DNA of 64,000 bases, taken from assembly GCF_963678635.1 (NCBI RefSeq), contig NC_087064.1, positions 13,427,599 to 13,491,598 on the forward strand. Direction: 5' to 3'. Every line of letters begins with the position of its first letter. Position 1 is the stretch's first letter. The notes beneath the pieces are model-generated. The model made no database searches and was not told the origin of the DNA. It saw nothing but the letters and a program-made list of their open reading frames with translations. This stretch comes from Symsagittifera roscoffensis (taxonomy: Eukaryota > Xenacoelomorpha > Acoela > Convolutidae). Below, one piece after another: positions 42,561 through 53,773 of the stretch. The translations under genes were made by a program, and so were the position numbers.

Positions 42561-43807
42561 TCGTAAGAGACTGAAACTCAGTTTCCGCTGCTTTCATCCA
42601 CTCCTCAGAGTGTGCGGAAATGAGAGCTGACTTCAGTGTCTTCGATTCTTTGACTACCTCATTCGCGACACAGCACACTGCTGCGGGCTTCCTTCTTCGC
42701 TTGTCTGGTAGGTTTCCAAGTGAATTCATAAACGTTCTCTCGTACGTCGGCTGCACTTGTGGTTCTTCAGTCACTGTTTCAAGTACTGGCTCCTCCTGAA
42801 CCACAGTGGTATCGTCTGGTATTGTCTTGGCACCTTCTTCATCTTGCACAATTTCTGTCGTAATCTGTTTCTGCTGGCTAGAAAACTCTTCTCCTCCTGA
42901 CAGTTCAGTGACAAGGAAACTATCTTTAAGTAACTGACTCTCCAAGAATTTGACATCTCGACTAACAACAATGCTCATGAAGACACTGTCGTAAAATTTG
43001 TATCCTTTCTTGTGATCGGGATAACCATCAAACACACAGTTCTTCGACTTGTGCATCCAACTTCTTGCTCTTCTCTTTCGGTACATGCACCATCGCTCTA
43101 CAACCAAAAAGGCGTAGGTTCGAAACATCAGGTTTTGTACCAAACCACTTCTCGTATGGTGTAACACTGTCGTTGCTCGGAAGACTTCTGTTCCGTATAT
43201 AAACTGCAGTGCTGACTGCTTCCGCCCAGAAAGACTTGTCCAATTTCGCAAACGACAACATTGACTTTGCGGTTTCCAGTATTGTTCAGTTCATCCTTTC
43301 TGCTATTCCATTCTGTTCTGGTGTGTATGAGATTGTTGTCTGCTAAACTATTCCTCTCTCACTCCGCAACTTCTCCATTTCTTTCGAACGGTACTCTCCT
43401 CCATTGTCACTTCTCAGAATCTTGATTCGTCCCTCTTTCTGATTCTCTGCCATGTTGCAGAACTTCTTGAAAACTTCCGTGACCTCACTCTTGTGACTCA
43501 TGAAATACACACGTACATACTTGGACTTCTCATCAATAAAAGTTACAAGGTTTCTCGAACCACCAAGTGAGTATGTTTTCATTGGTCCACAAACATCACT
43601 GTGCACAACTTGTAATAACTCTGACGACTGGTTAACTGACTTCGGAAACGATGTCTTGTGCTGTTTGCCATCTGCACAACTCTCACATTTGAGATTCTCG
43701 TACGCAACATTCCCCATCCCGAGAACTACTTCACTGCTTGCGGCTTTCTTCAACGACTGAACATTAACATGGCTAAAACGTCCATGCCACAATTTCATCA
43801 ATTTCAT
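42561..43807 (-). pseudogene. Copia integrase
   Basis: The zinc-binding HHCC part is WHGRFSHVNV with CESCADGKQH. The core has VVHSDVCGPMKTY (D), LRSDNGGEYRS (D) and, past a TAG, TPEQNGIAERMN (E), so all three DDE residues are present. A TAG near 43343 and a TGA near 43288 interrupt the frame. Downstream are SFWAEAVSTAVYIRNRSLPS, TPYEKWFGTKPDVSNLRLFG and the variable linker to RT. Confidence 0.88.
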
Positions 43808-44286
43808 GAGCTGTTTCGGACTTTGCTACTTCAAAACTCAAAACACTTCTACTAGCTGCTGATTTTTCAACAATTTTGCTGCCTTTCATGATAGTACATT
43901 GGTATCCGCTGAACAAAATCTGTGCTCTACGCTTCGTCATTGACGGAACAAGCAACAAACTACTGCCGAGATCTGGTACATAGAGAACATCGTGTAGCCG
44001 TACATTTGGTGTCTCTCCATTCTTCAGTTTGACTGATATATAACAGCGGCCATTAGCTCGGATAACGGCGTCGTTGCCCAACTTGACTGCTCGCGGAACT
44101 TCGTACTTCTTGTAATTGTCGATAAGATCTAAGATCGGAGTCATATGCTGAGATACTCCTGAGTCAATAATCCAACTACTCACACTAACTTTGCTATGCT
44201 TCGTCCAACACTTCAGCGCTATCTCTTCCTCCTCCTCATAGGCAAATGCAACTGCAACTGCAGCTTTTGACTGCCCTCCTTTCGCA
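43808..44286 (-). pseudogene. Copia protease
   Basis: SSWIIDSGVSQHMTP holds the DSG active site of the aspartic protease (usually DSGAS; here DSGVS). The flap and C-terminal parts VKLGNDAVIRANGRC and HDVLYVPDLGSSLL follow, as in other copia proteases. Confidence 0.85.
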
Positions 44287-45044
44287 TCACCGTTCTTCCA
44301 GCAGTTTTTCGCAATGTGGCCTATCTTCCCACAATTGTGACACTCTTGGAGTCGAAGACTTCTGCTCTTTCTTCTGGAAACAATTCTTGGCCATGTGTCC
44401 AACTTTCTTGCAAATGTTGCATCTTCCACTGAACTTTATCATCGCTGTTCTGGCTTCTAGAACATTACTGCTTTCTGCTTTCTGTCTGCCGCACAAACTA
44501 GCTAATTCTTCACCATGTCGAAAGACATCTTCTCCTCGCCCATCACATCCAATGAAACAACCAATTACTGGAAATCTTCGTGTGGCAAGCTTTCAATCAA
44601 TGTCATCGCTAGATCTTTGTCTGAGATCACTTCTCCCATATGTCGCAACTCCTCGTGCAAATTCTTCAAATCATTGACATGCTGTACAACGTCTCCTCCT
44701 CTCTCCTAATTGAGTGGGTGGAACCTCTTCCTCGGTCTACATTTCTGTGACAAAGAAACTCTGATAAAATGACCTAACAATGCGTCCCACGCAGCCTTGG
44801 ACGTCTCTGTCCCCATCACATGGACTCTCTGTGAAGGTTCAACAGCTAAACAAACTGCTACGAGTGCTTTCCTGTCCTCACGCTGCCACGCTGAAACTGC
44901 AGTAGCATCTTCTGGTTGTGCTATGGTTCCATACACAAAATCAAACAAAACTTTGTCCAGCAAGTACCTCTTCATGTACCAACCCCAATCACGGTAATTG
45001 CTGTCATCTAGCTGTGGAAAATTGAACACTCTTGACTTTTCCAT
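44287..45044 (-). pseudogene. Copia gag with two zinc knuckles
   Basis: The start MEKSRVFNFPQLDDSNYRDW is followed by the copia-type gag helix region (AWDALLGHFIRVSL). After a frameshift near 44700 two knuckles are seen: CNICKKVGHMAKNC and CHNCGKIGHIAKNC, both CX2CX4HX4C and in adjacent frames. At least two frameshifts. Confidence 0.82.
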
Positions 45045-45177
45045 TCTGAACTAACTGTTCACAACCTGTTACTGACTGTAACCAAGAAATAACAGCAAAC
45101 AATACCCAATTAACTGAATAAAACCAGCGAAGTAAGATTCTAAGTAAAACAACAAGAATACTACTCAAGAACATTGT

Positions 45178-45191
45178 CTGGGCCCATAACC
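45178..45191 (-). promoter_or_regulatory. Copia primer-binding site matching the initiator tRNA anticodon arm
   Basis: The plus strand reads CTGGGCCCATAACC immediately next to the 5' LTR. This is the anticodon stem-loop sequence of animal initiator tRNA-Met, with CAT as anticodon. Drosophila copia and yeast Ty5 are known to prime from an internal half of this tRNA, so this element probably does the same. Confidence 0.88.
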
Positions 45192-45313
45192 TGTTGTTAT
45201 AAAAACGAGTTCGTCTTGATCTCAAAACAATAAATGGCTACACGACATTACTCTGAAACCAGAAACAATTATGATTAACAAGAAATCAACAGTTCAGTCA
45301 TATATACTCAACA
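45192..45313 (-). mobile_element. Copia 5' LTR
   Basis: Same sequence as the 3' LTR with a small deletion near its inner end. It directly adjoins the primer site at 45178-45191. Confidence 0.9.
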
Positions 45314-45379
45314 ATAATTAGGTTAGCGGGAAAAACGGAAAACCCTGAATAACCGAAATGATCGATAAAGTAATGCATG

Positions 45380-47640
45380 AAGCTCAGAGTTTTCAGCAGC
45401 AGGCATTACATTTTCAGCAGCCGGCATTACAGGGAGCAAGGGACCTTTAAAACAAACTAGGTCTGATACATCCTCACGCTCGCGCAAGACAAGAGATTCA
45501 GAAGCACGAATATCTGAAAACAGGTCTAAGGTCTCTAATAATTCTAAGGATAGTAAAAAGCTTGACTCAAATAAGTCTGATAAATCTGCTTCCACTCGTC
45601 ATACGTCGACTGTTCGCACTATGTCATCAAGTGAGGAACGGCATGAGCTAGCTTTAGTAAATCGACGCAATGAGGAGCTGGAAAGAAAGTATCAAGTATC
45701 TATAAGACTTAAAGAGCAAGAGAACCGTCCTAAGTTCGAACAAAGTCAGCTGGAACTAGAGCAATTGGCTGAAAGTCATAAAAAGCAACTAATTGAAATG
45801 GAAATGAAAGCGTTTGAACTTGAACACATTTCATCTGAGGTTAGCGAGAAGGTAGCCAAAAGTAACTCGACATGAGTAAGTCAACCGATTTCAAAAGGAG
45901 CAACTGATCGGACTAAAGATTGCGTAGACTCTGTTAGTTCACAAGCGCCTCCTGACGTTGCTAGTGCGCCAGGTTTGCTGGCCTTCACTCCTGTACCAAT
46001 TTCGTCAGAATCGACGACTTCCGCCAACCTCGATCAAGCAATTCACACCAGTAATAGTCATAAACAAGACCACACAGCATTGAGTGACCCTGGAACCTAT
46101 AGTTTTGGACATCGGGCTATGCCTCAATTTGGCAGTGTAAGCCTTTTGCCATTGCAAGATTCTGTTCTATCTGTTTCATTCCCAGTTAACAATTTGCATT
46201 CTAGTGCACACGTGTTACCACTACCGTCTGCTGTTCCTTTGCAGACCATGAGTTCAAACGTAACTAATGGTAATTTTGCCATCGGGCAACCGGAATCATT
46301 ACCTGTCCCAATGTTACCGGCACAACCCGGTTCTGGTTTTGTTTCTTTGTCACCTGCATTTGCTGGTGGTGGCTTCACATCTTCTGGAGTAAACCCAACG
46401 CCGGTTTTCTTTCTGCAGCACCTAATTGCCTTGCAGCGCCAGTTCTGACGCAACATAATATTCCCTTTGTACCGCATACTGTGTCACCTAATATCAACAA
46501 TTACTGCACACGTGATGCAAAATTATGGCGACTGGCAGCTACAATCGTCACGCCTGCTCAGTGTTGTAATGCTGGGAACATTTTTTCAAATGTGACATTT
46601 GTTGTCCCACCGTGTAACACCGCCGCCCCGTATACTAGTGGTGGGACTGTGTATTTTAATTCTCCGCCAGTTCATCCTCAACATGTTCCGAATTTTGTCA
46701 ATTATACTAATACTGGTTATCAGCCAGTCAACGAAGACTAAGCACCGTCTTCCGCTAATCCGAACCAAGGTTGTTTATCGGAGTGACCTCTCTCCGCTCG
46801 TGAACTCGCGGAATTATTGATACATAGCCGCAAAGATCATCTTCCTGAATGGAAGTTAGTCCAGTTTGACGGCAACCAGTTAAACTGTCACGAATGGTTT
46901 GGTCAGTTTAAGTGTACCATTGATTCCACTGTTCTCGCCGATGATACGAAACTGATATACTTAAAAACACTCGTCACAGGCAAAGCAAAAACCGCATTTG
47001 CGGAATTTAGTTATTGTGGCGTTATGTACAAGTATGTACTGGACACCTTGCAACGGAAGTTTGGGCAACCACACGCTATTGTTGGTGCGCATCTTGATAA
47101 GCTGAATACTTTTCCTCCGCTTAAGATGCACAATTCCAAAAAAGTCATTAGTTTCTCCTCTGCCATATCTGGCCTCCTAGCAGTTTCCAAATCATTGTCC
47201 TTCAAGGATGATCTAAAGAGTGTTAACCTGTTAAACAAGCTGTTAGTAAACTTCCGCCTAACCTCAAGGAAGCTTGGTCAATGCATACTGTTAGGCATAA
47301 TTGGCAGTGACCACCACTCTTAGACTTTAATAACTCGTCGAAAGAAAAAGCCGAGGGGCAGGAAAGATTACGTGTACTTAACTCTAAGGCAAAAAACGAG
47401 GAATCAGTTAAACCAAAAACAACCAAAGCTTTTGCAGCCAATAGCCAGGTACTAGTAAGGCTCAGGATAAGTGTAAGTTTCCGCCTTGCGTTTTTTGTAA
47501 GGGTAGTCATTCATTGTGGAACTGTGCTGTTTTTAAGGAAAAGAATGCTACTCAGCGAGCAAAATACGTAGCTGAACAAAAACGTTGCTTCGCTTGCCTC
47601 AATGGCAATCATAGTTTTCGGCATTGTTCACGCTAAAAAA
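45380..47640 (+). pseudogene. BEL/Pao gag
   Basis: Ser/Lys-rich and coiled-coil segments (RRNEELERKYQVSIRL, LELEQLAESHKKQLIEME) are followed by a Pro/Ser/Val-rich linker (46000-46740). Then comes the DUF1759-type gag core: LPEWKLVQFDGNQLNCHEWF, FKCTIDSTVLADDTKLIYLK and GKAKTAFAEF. A zinc-binding end follows in another frame (CVFCKGSHSLWNC, CFACLNGNHSFRHC). Frame changes occur near 45880, 46450, 46740 and 47320. Confidence 0.82.
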
Positions 47641-48126
47641 TGACCGAAGCCAGAGTGCGATAGCACACATAATGTCTTGCTCCATCGAGCCGAAAAAATA
47701 TTTCCTCGGAAGGAAAATTCAAATGTCTCAAATGAGGTTGGAGCAAATAAATCCAAGGAGAATACGAACCCTTCCTCCCCATGTCGCTGTTAGTGATGTA
47801 CATGACATTGAATCGTCTAAAGGTTTGTTGCCAATTGCAACACTTGGTGTATCCTCGAATGTAACCAGTCTCCTGACTTTGGTTCTTTGTGATAGTGCAT
47901 CGACTCACTCTTGGGTGTCTTCGTCACTCGTTAACAGTCTCCGCTTAGTAGGGGAGCCCGTTAACTTGTCAATTAGTGTTTTCAATTCAACCACCACTGT
48001 TGAGACTCAGGGGGTCAAGTTTACAGTTTCCTCAGAGCCGAATAACAGTGAGTTCGTATTCCCTCTGTGTGCATATGTTAAAGACAATATTCGGATTGGT
48101 TCCGAATTAATCAATATTGCTGATTA
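47641..48126 (+). pseudogene. BEL/Pao aspartic protease
   Basis: The frame includes LPIATLGVSSNVTSLLTLVL and CDSASTHSWVSSSLVNSL, the DUF1758-type retropepsin active site (usually DSGS; here DSAS, so Gly is replaced). It ends with TAG at 48125-48127; the same frame then reads on into the linker (YEDVEVNIGQDYYHAVRH). Confidence 0.75.
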
Positions 48127-48127
48127 G

Positions 48128-49540
48128 CAGAATAAATATCCACAATTAGCACCTTTTAAGCCCACGCAATATACTTATGAGGACGTTGAAGTTAATATAG
48201 GACAAGACTACTACCACGCCGTTAGACACATTGAATTCATCTTGGGAGATGATTATAACTCACCGTGTTCCGTTCGCCTACCGATAGGTTGGGTCATAAG
48301 TGGCCTCTTGCCGCCGTCCGTTGTTTCAATTTCTTCGTGTTTCAAGTGTGTTGTTGCAGATTCTTCTTTGACCGACCAGATAAAACCCTGGTACGAGTTG
48401 GAATCTTATGGTGCTTTCAAACAAGGCGATGCCCTTTCCGACGCGAATAAACATGCTTTATTCATCCTAAATTATGTAACCGTTCACAATGGCGAAAGAT
48501 AAATTGAGCCTATGCTTTGGATTGATAATAATGTCAATCTACCAAAAAACTATTACTCGTCACTCGCTCAATTTAAAACATTGGAGAGAAGTTTAAGAAA
48601 ATACCCTGAACTGCACGAAAGATACGCAGACAAAATCAGAGGGGACATCAGAAAAGGCTATGTCTTACCGTCGAACCGCATGATCCACGTAAGCGTTCCG
48701 ATCGCGAGTGGTATCTTCCACACCATCTCGTCGTAAATCCGAACAAGCCGGATAAGGTGCGCCGAGTCCTGAATGGGGCTTCTAAGTTTCACGGCATATC
48801 CTTAAATAAGTCCTCATTGGTGGGTCCGGACCTATTCCAAAATTTATTTTTCTACTTTTGCGATTCCGTCAACACAAGTACGCCGTCTCCCCGGATATAG
48901 AGGGTTGTTCCTCCAGGTAGGAGTCATCGCCCGCGATCAAATTTCACTCCGTTTTTTTTCGATGTGATAGTTCATCAGTACACTCGCCATATATTCGGCG
49001 CACGGGATTCGCCTACGTGCGCCAATTTCGCGTTGCGAAAAACAGCAACTGATAATATATCCACATACCCTGAGGACGCGTCAGTCGTAAATGAAAAATT
49101 TTATATGGACGATTACTTGGATTCGTTCGGAAACGTTACCCATGCAATTAAAATTAGCCGCGGTTTGGTTTTGTTACTAAAGTTGGGAGGATTTAATTTG
49201 ACTAAATTTGTCAGTAATGCTGATAAAATCACTTCAGCAATGAACCCCGAGGATTTCGGAACCTCGTCTTCACCCGTCAAGGAAATTTGTAAGGGTGCCT
49301 TACAATCATCACACGTCTCAGGTCTTAAGTGGGACCATGTGAAAGACACATTGGTTGTTAGTAGAGGCGTGGATCGTCCTCTCGATACGGTAATAACTCA
49401 ACGAACCGTCTTGAGTTTCGTCTCTTCTGTGTTTGACCCTGTTGCGTTAGTAGCTCCATACACCGTTAGGGCCCGTCTTTTGCTTAAAGATTTTTTGGAA
49501 AATCAGTGGCCAAAGTCGGGACGACGAATTGCGTGAAGAC
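48128..49540 (+). pseudogene. BEL/Pao reverse transcriptase, first unit
   Basis: Linker and RT landmarks are CSVRLPIGWVISGLLPPS, WIDNNVNLPKNYYSSLAQFK, RYADKIRGDIRKGYVL, VVNPNKPDKVRRVLNGAS (shifted), ARDSPTCANFAL and KFYMDDYLDSFGNVTHA (the YMDD catalytic box). A TAG/TAA and several shifts (48500, 48735, 48900) break it. The connection region YTVRARLLLKDFLENQW leads to RNase H. Confidence 0.85.
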
Positions 49541-49840
49541 ATAAGAGATAAGTTTCTCGAGTGGCACTTCAGTCTCCCTCTCCTAGGGCAATTGACTATT
49601 CCCCGTTGTTACTTCACAGAGCCTGTGGATCAAATTGAGCTCCACATGTTCGGTGATAGCTCGCGGGACGTTTTCTGTGCGTTTGGGTTTTTGCGTGCGC
49701 GACTCTCAAGTTCGCACAAAACTCAAATATCCTTTATCTTTGGCAAAGCTTACGTTGCACCCATGAAAGTGCTATCTATACCGAAGCTGGAGCTTCAAGC
49801 TGCACTGCTCGCCACGCGACTCCGATTCTTCCTTCTTCAG
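49529..49840 (+). pseudogene. BEL/Pao RNase H, first unit, truncated by deletion
   Basis: The stretch PRCYFTEPVDQIELHMFGDS to KLELQAALLATRL is the start of RNase H. Then the sequence jumps directly to the last bases of the integrase frame (FFLLQGG), so 1.6 kb is missing relative to the second unit (52102-53745). Short C/G-rich homology is seen at the join. Confidence 0.88.
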
Positions 49841-49896
49841 GGGGGAGGATGTTGCAACGCACTTATAAAACAGAGTATAAATGAATATAAAAAAAA

Positions 49897-49985
49897 GAAC
49901 AGTTGGCCGAGTGGCCTAAGCTAAAGTAACGAAACGCTCTAAAGAGACATGAAAAGTGACGTAGGTTTGAGTCCCCCACCTGCAC
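49897..49985 (+). repeat. tRNA-like sequence with pol III A and B boxes, copy 1
   Basis: TGGCCGAGTGG (49904-49914) matches the A box of Leu/Ser tRNAs and GGTTTGAGTCC (49964-49974) the B box with one change. The acceptor and T stems do not pair, so it is a relic or a SINE head, not a working tRNA. Confidence 0.65.
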
Positions 49986-50423
49986 ATGTATCAATAAACG
50001 AAAAAAGTTGGTTTTATTATATTTTAACTGTTTTTTGGTTCTAATTCGGTTCAGCCTTGATTAAGGCTGACCGCGAAAAAGAGCAATTTGTCCCAAGGAC
50101 AATACCAACCGGTTCTTGTGGCTAGCTTGCGCCAATTTGTTTATTGGAGCTGATTTTTGGTGATTTTATTAACTTTTTTACAGCAAATTTTGGATGAAAA
50201 TATCAATATTGCCGATGAATTTTGTTTTGCCGAGAATACGAAATTATTATTGGTTTTTTCGGTTTTAAATTCATCCTACTGAGATTTAGCGAGCACAACT
50301 AGGTTCATTACTCTTAATATAGTTCTTCACTTTTGTTAGCATGACACTAAAGTTCAAAGCGGAATAATGGAATTGAGAAATTGGGAAAAATAACAAACTC
50401 TCAGAATAAATTTGGCGGGATAT

Positions 50424-50660
50424 TTAAAATTTGATTGCATAAATGAAATTATGTATATTTTGGATATTCTCGTCAATTCTTCTCGATACTTTTCTGATGA
50501 ACCTCAAACTGCTGACGCCAACTCCCCCAAGGCTTTCCATTGCCACGGGCTCGAAAGTAACATGATCCAGCAGGTTTGCATAATATGACTTCGCTAAACA
50601 ATTTATGCACGTAAAATCCCATGCCACTACTTTCCCTTGTTTCCAGGACCATAACGTAAC
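50424..50660 (-). pseudogene. Fragment of a PD-(D/E)XK-like protein, copy 1
   Basis: It reads AWDFTCINCLAKSYYANLLD then FEPVAMESLGGVGVSSLRF and RKVSRRIDENI. It is the duplicate of the fragment at 54390-54745, with a 66-bp deletion. Confidence 0.6.
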
Positions 50661-50686
50661 ACCATCAGGACGTCTTCCATCTAAGG

Positions 50687-51822
50687 AATCTTATGGTGCT
50701 TTCAAACAAGTCAATGCCCGTTCCGCGGTGGATAAACATGCTTTATCCATCCTTAATCATGTAACCGTTCACAATGGCGAAAGATAAATTGAGCCTATGC
50801 TTTGGATTGATAGTAATGTCAGTCTACCAAACAACAATTACTCGTCACTCGCTCAATTTAAAACGTTGGTGAGAAGGTTACGTAAAGACCCTGAACTGCA
50901 CGAAAGGTACGCAGACACAATCAGAGGGGACATCAGAAAAGGCTATGTCCTTACCGTCGAACCGCATGATCCACGTAAGCGATCCGATCGCGAGTGGTAT
51001 TTTCCGCACCATCCCGTCGTAAATCCGAACAAGCCGGGTAAGGTGAGCCAGGTCCTGAATTGGGCTTCTAAGTTTCACGGCACAGCCTTAAATAAGTCCT
51101 CATTGGTGGGTCCGGACCTATTCCAAAATTTATTTTTGTACTTTTGCGATTCCGTCAACACAAGTACGCCGTCTCCCCGGATATAGAGGGTTGTTCCTCC
51201 AGGTAGGAGTCCTCGCCCGCGATCAAATTTCACTCCGTTTTTTTTCGATGTGATAGTTCATCAGTACACTCGCCATATATTCGGCGCACGGGATTCGCCT
51301 ACGTGCGCCAATTTCGCGTTATGAAGAACATCAACTGATAATATGTCCACATACCCTGAGGCCGCCTCAGTCGTAAATGAAAATTTTTACATGGACGATT
51401 ACTTGGATTCGTTCGGAAACGTTACCCATGCAATTAAAATTAGGCGCGGTTTGGTTTCGTTACTAAAGTTGGGAGGATTTAATTTGACTAAATTTGTCAG
51501 TAATGCTGATAAAATCACTTCAGCAATGAACCCCGAGGATTTCGAAACCTCGCCTTCACCCGTCAAGGAAATTTGTAAGGGTGCCTTACAATCATCACAC
51601 GTTTTAGGTCTTAAGTGGGACCATGTGAAAGACACATTGGTTGTTAGTAGAGGCGTGGATCGTCCTCTCGATAAGGCAATAACTCAACGAACCGTCTTGA
51701 GTTTCGTCTCTTCTGTGTTTGACCCTGTTGCGTTAGTAGCTCCATACACCGTTAGGGCCCGTCTTTTGCTTAAAGGTTTTTTGGAAAATCAGTGGATAAA
51801 GTCGGGACGACGAATTGCGTGA
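50687..51822 (+). pseudogene. BEL/Pao reverse transcriptase, second unit
   Basis: It repeats the first unit: WIDSNVSLPNNNYSSLAQFK, GYVLTVEPHDPRKRSDREWY, FPHHPVVNPNKPGKVSQVLN and NKSSLVGPDLFQN (here in one longer frame than in unit 1), then after a shift NFYMDDYLDSFGNVTHAIKI. The LPHH-VV block and the GPDL block are typical BEL RT. TAG at about 51184 and a shift near 51340 break it. Confidence 0.87.
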
Positions 51823-52420
51823 AGACATAAGAGATAAGTTTCTCGAGTGGCACTTCAGTCTCCCTCTCCTAGGGCAATTGACTATTCCCCGTTGTTACTT
51901 CACAGAGCCTGTGGATCAAATTGAGCTCCACATGTTCGGTGATAGCTCGCGGGACGTTTTCTGTGCATTTGGGTTTTTGCGTGCGCGACTCTCAAGTTCG
52001 CACAAAACTCAAATATCCTTTATCTTTGGCAAAGCTTACGTTGCACCCATGAAAGTGCTATCTATACCGAAGCTGGAGCTTCAAGCTGCACTGCTCACCA
52101 CGCGACTGAAAGATGGTATAATGACATTCCTTAGTGTCAGCATTAACCATGACTACATGTGGGCAGATAGTACAACAGTTTTGCAGTGTCTAAACTCCAC
52201 TGAAAAATTACCAGGACTTCACAGGACTAATGATTGGCCGTTTATACCCGACGAACGTATGATCAATAAAATTCGTTTGAGGGTCCTTCTTGTGATGTTG
52301 ATAACTGCTTGGAGACATTATCTTTCTTCGTCACAGATGTCACATCCATCAAACATCCCGATTACGGGTTCAATTGGGAAAGGTTCAGTTCTTTTACGAG
52401 ATATAAAAGCGTAGTCGCTT
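51815..52420 (+). pseudogene. BEL/Pao RNase H, second unit
   Basis: The frame (199 codons) starts REDIRDKFLEWHFSLPLLGQ and includes LHMFGDSSRDVFCAFGFLRA (catalytic Asp), SIPKLELQAALLTTRL (Glu) and YMWADSTTVLQCLNS (Asp), then the end of RNase H. All three carboxylates are present. Confidence 0.88.
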
Positions 52421-53771
52421 TTATGTTGAGGATGCTGCCTTCACATAAGCATATTCGCGGTAAGGACTTACAAATCACCGACCCCACTGAAATTGATATT
52501 GCAGAAAGAAAACTGATTCATCTTGCTCAGATGGAATCCTTCCCCGTTGAGTTAAAAACACTCATCGCTGGCAAACCTATTTAGAATAGTAGTAAAATTG
52601 CTTAGTGGATACCGGGTTTGATACTAAGCACCCAATGTTACTCGACGCCGACATACCTTAGTTCGTTTGTTGGCTCGCAGCCTCCATCATAAGCATTTTC
52701 ATCAAGGCTTAGATTATATGCTCTCCCTTTTAAATATGAAATAGGCAATTCTTGGGTTGCGTCGACTACTTCGGTCTATCGAAAATCAATGTGTAACATT
52801 CCGTAACCGCAAAGCAAGTACCATCCAGCCTATTATGTCTGAATTACCTGTCGAACATCTCGGATATAAGCAACCTTCAATCATACGGTTGTGGACTACT
52901 TTGGACCGCTTTACGTTCCGGTTCGCAGAAGCACTGAAAAAAGATGGGGATTTCTTTTCACTTGCCTCACCACCAGGGCTGTACACCTTTGGATTGTTCG
53001 ATCTCTGGACACTAGTTCTTGTGTCATGGGCATTGAATGGTTCCTTGCTGGTCGTGGTACACCAAGCACGATCTGTCCGGATAACGGCACGAACTTCGTT
53101 GGTGCGGAAAAAGAATTACTTGCCTGCATCAAGAGTTGGAATGGCATGGCTCCAACCATTCTTGCACACAAAAATTTTGCTTGGAATTTAACCCGCCAGG
53201 CTCACCCTATCATGGTGGCTCCTGGGAGCGCCCCATTTGAAGCGTGAAGCGCGTGCTTTACAATAAACAAGGCAGTAGGCGAGTCACCGAAGAGGTGTTA
53301 GGAACAACACTCTGCTTAGCAGAGCAGACTTTGAATTCGAGGCCAATCACTCCCGTTAGTACTGATTCACGTAATTTAGAAGCTTTTACCCGAAACCACT
53401 TTCTGCATGGACAACATGCCACAAGCTTTTCTTTGCTTTTAACTGGGGAGCACTTCGACCACAAGAAAAGGTACGTGCGAGCGCAGTCGTATGCTAACGC
53501 TGTTTGGTCTCGTTGGCTTCAAGAATATGTTTTCTCACTCAATAAGCGTGTCAAGTGGAACACTCTTTCTGACTTCACTCATAAGACAGGCGATCTCGTG
53601 TGGGTGATTGCGCCCGATAGTCCGCGTGGGTACTACCCTCTCGCCCGAATCGTCAAGTTAAACTACGGACAGGACGGTTGCGTCCGATCCACCCTTGTTA
53701 AGTCCACAACCCGTGAAATCACTCGGTCGACCGTTAAGCTCGCTCCGGTTCTTCCTTCTTCAGGGGGGTAG
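52421..53771 (+). pseudogene. BEL/Pao integrase with DUF5641-like C-terminus
   Basis: After a zinc-binding region in broken frames, the core shows VDYFGPLYVPVRRSTEKRWG (D), ICPDNGTNFVGAEKELLACI (D and N-x-F pattern) and, in the next frame, a PHxGGxWE-like GGSWERP (E). The C-terminus KRVLYNKQGSRRVTEEVL, EQTLNSRPITPVSTDSRNLE and TGDLVWVIAPDSPRGYYPLA is the DUF5641-type end. Two frameshifts (near 53190 and 53244) are seen. Confidence 0.88.
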
Positions 53772-53773
53772 GA

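Larger units (their letters stand above)
40941..45313 (-). mobile_element. Ty1/copia LTR retrotransposon
   Basis: Short LTRs bound a minus-strand pol in the copia order gag, protease, integrase, RT, RNase H. The LTRs are 129 and 122 bp, start TGTTG and end CAACA, and are nearly identical apart from a short indel region and a few substitutions, so the insertion is fairly young. Coding parts carry several stops and shifts. No clear 5-bp target duplication: the flanks are CTAAC and ATAAT. Confidence 0.92.
48405..50682. repeat. Tandem duplication, unit 1 (internally deleted)
   Basis: From GAATCTTATGGTGCTTTCAA to the CAGGACGTCTTC end it matches unit 2 closely, but lacks 1.6 kb (join at about 49820). 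Confidence 0.88.
49850..50682. other. 3' region after the first BEL unit (LTR and flank)
   Basis: It begins TGTTGCAACGCAC with nearby TATA-like sequences and is preceded by a G-rich tract (CAGGGGGGAGGA), as expected for a 3' LTR start. The true LTR end cannot be fixed, because the duplicate at 53774 also includes flanking sequence. It contains a tRNA-like segment and a minus-strand protein fragment. Confidence 0.6.
45314..53773 (+). mobile_element. BEL/Pao LTR retrotransposon, tandemly duplicated
   Basis: The order gag, zinc knuckles, aspartic protease, RT, RNase H, integrase and C-terminal DUF5641-like region is that of BEL/Pao. A segment from inside pol to beyond the 3' end occurs twice (48405-50682 and 50687-54674). 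The first copy lost 1.6 kb of RNase H and integrase. The copia element at 40941-45313 probably interrupts its 5' end. No 5' LTR was identified. Confidence 0.85.

Noticed and set aside
40936-45318. Target-site duplication around the copia element
   Set aside because: Flanking pentamers CTAAC and ATAAT differ; the boundaries are clear, but no duplication can be shown.
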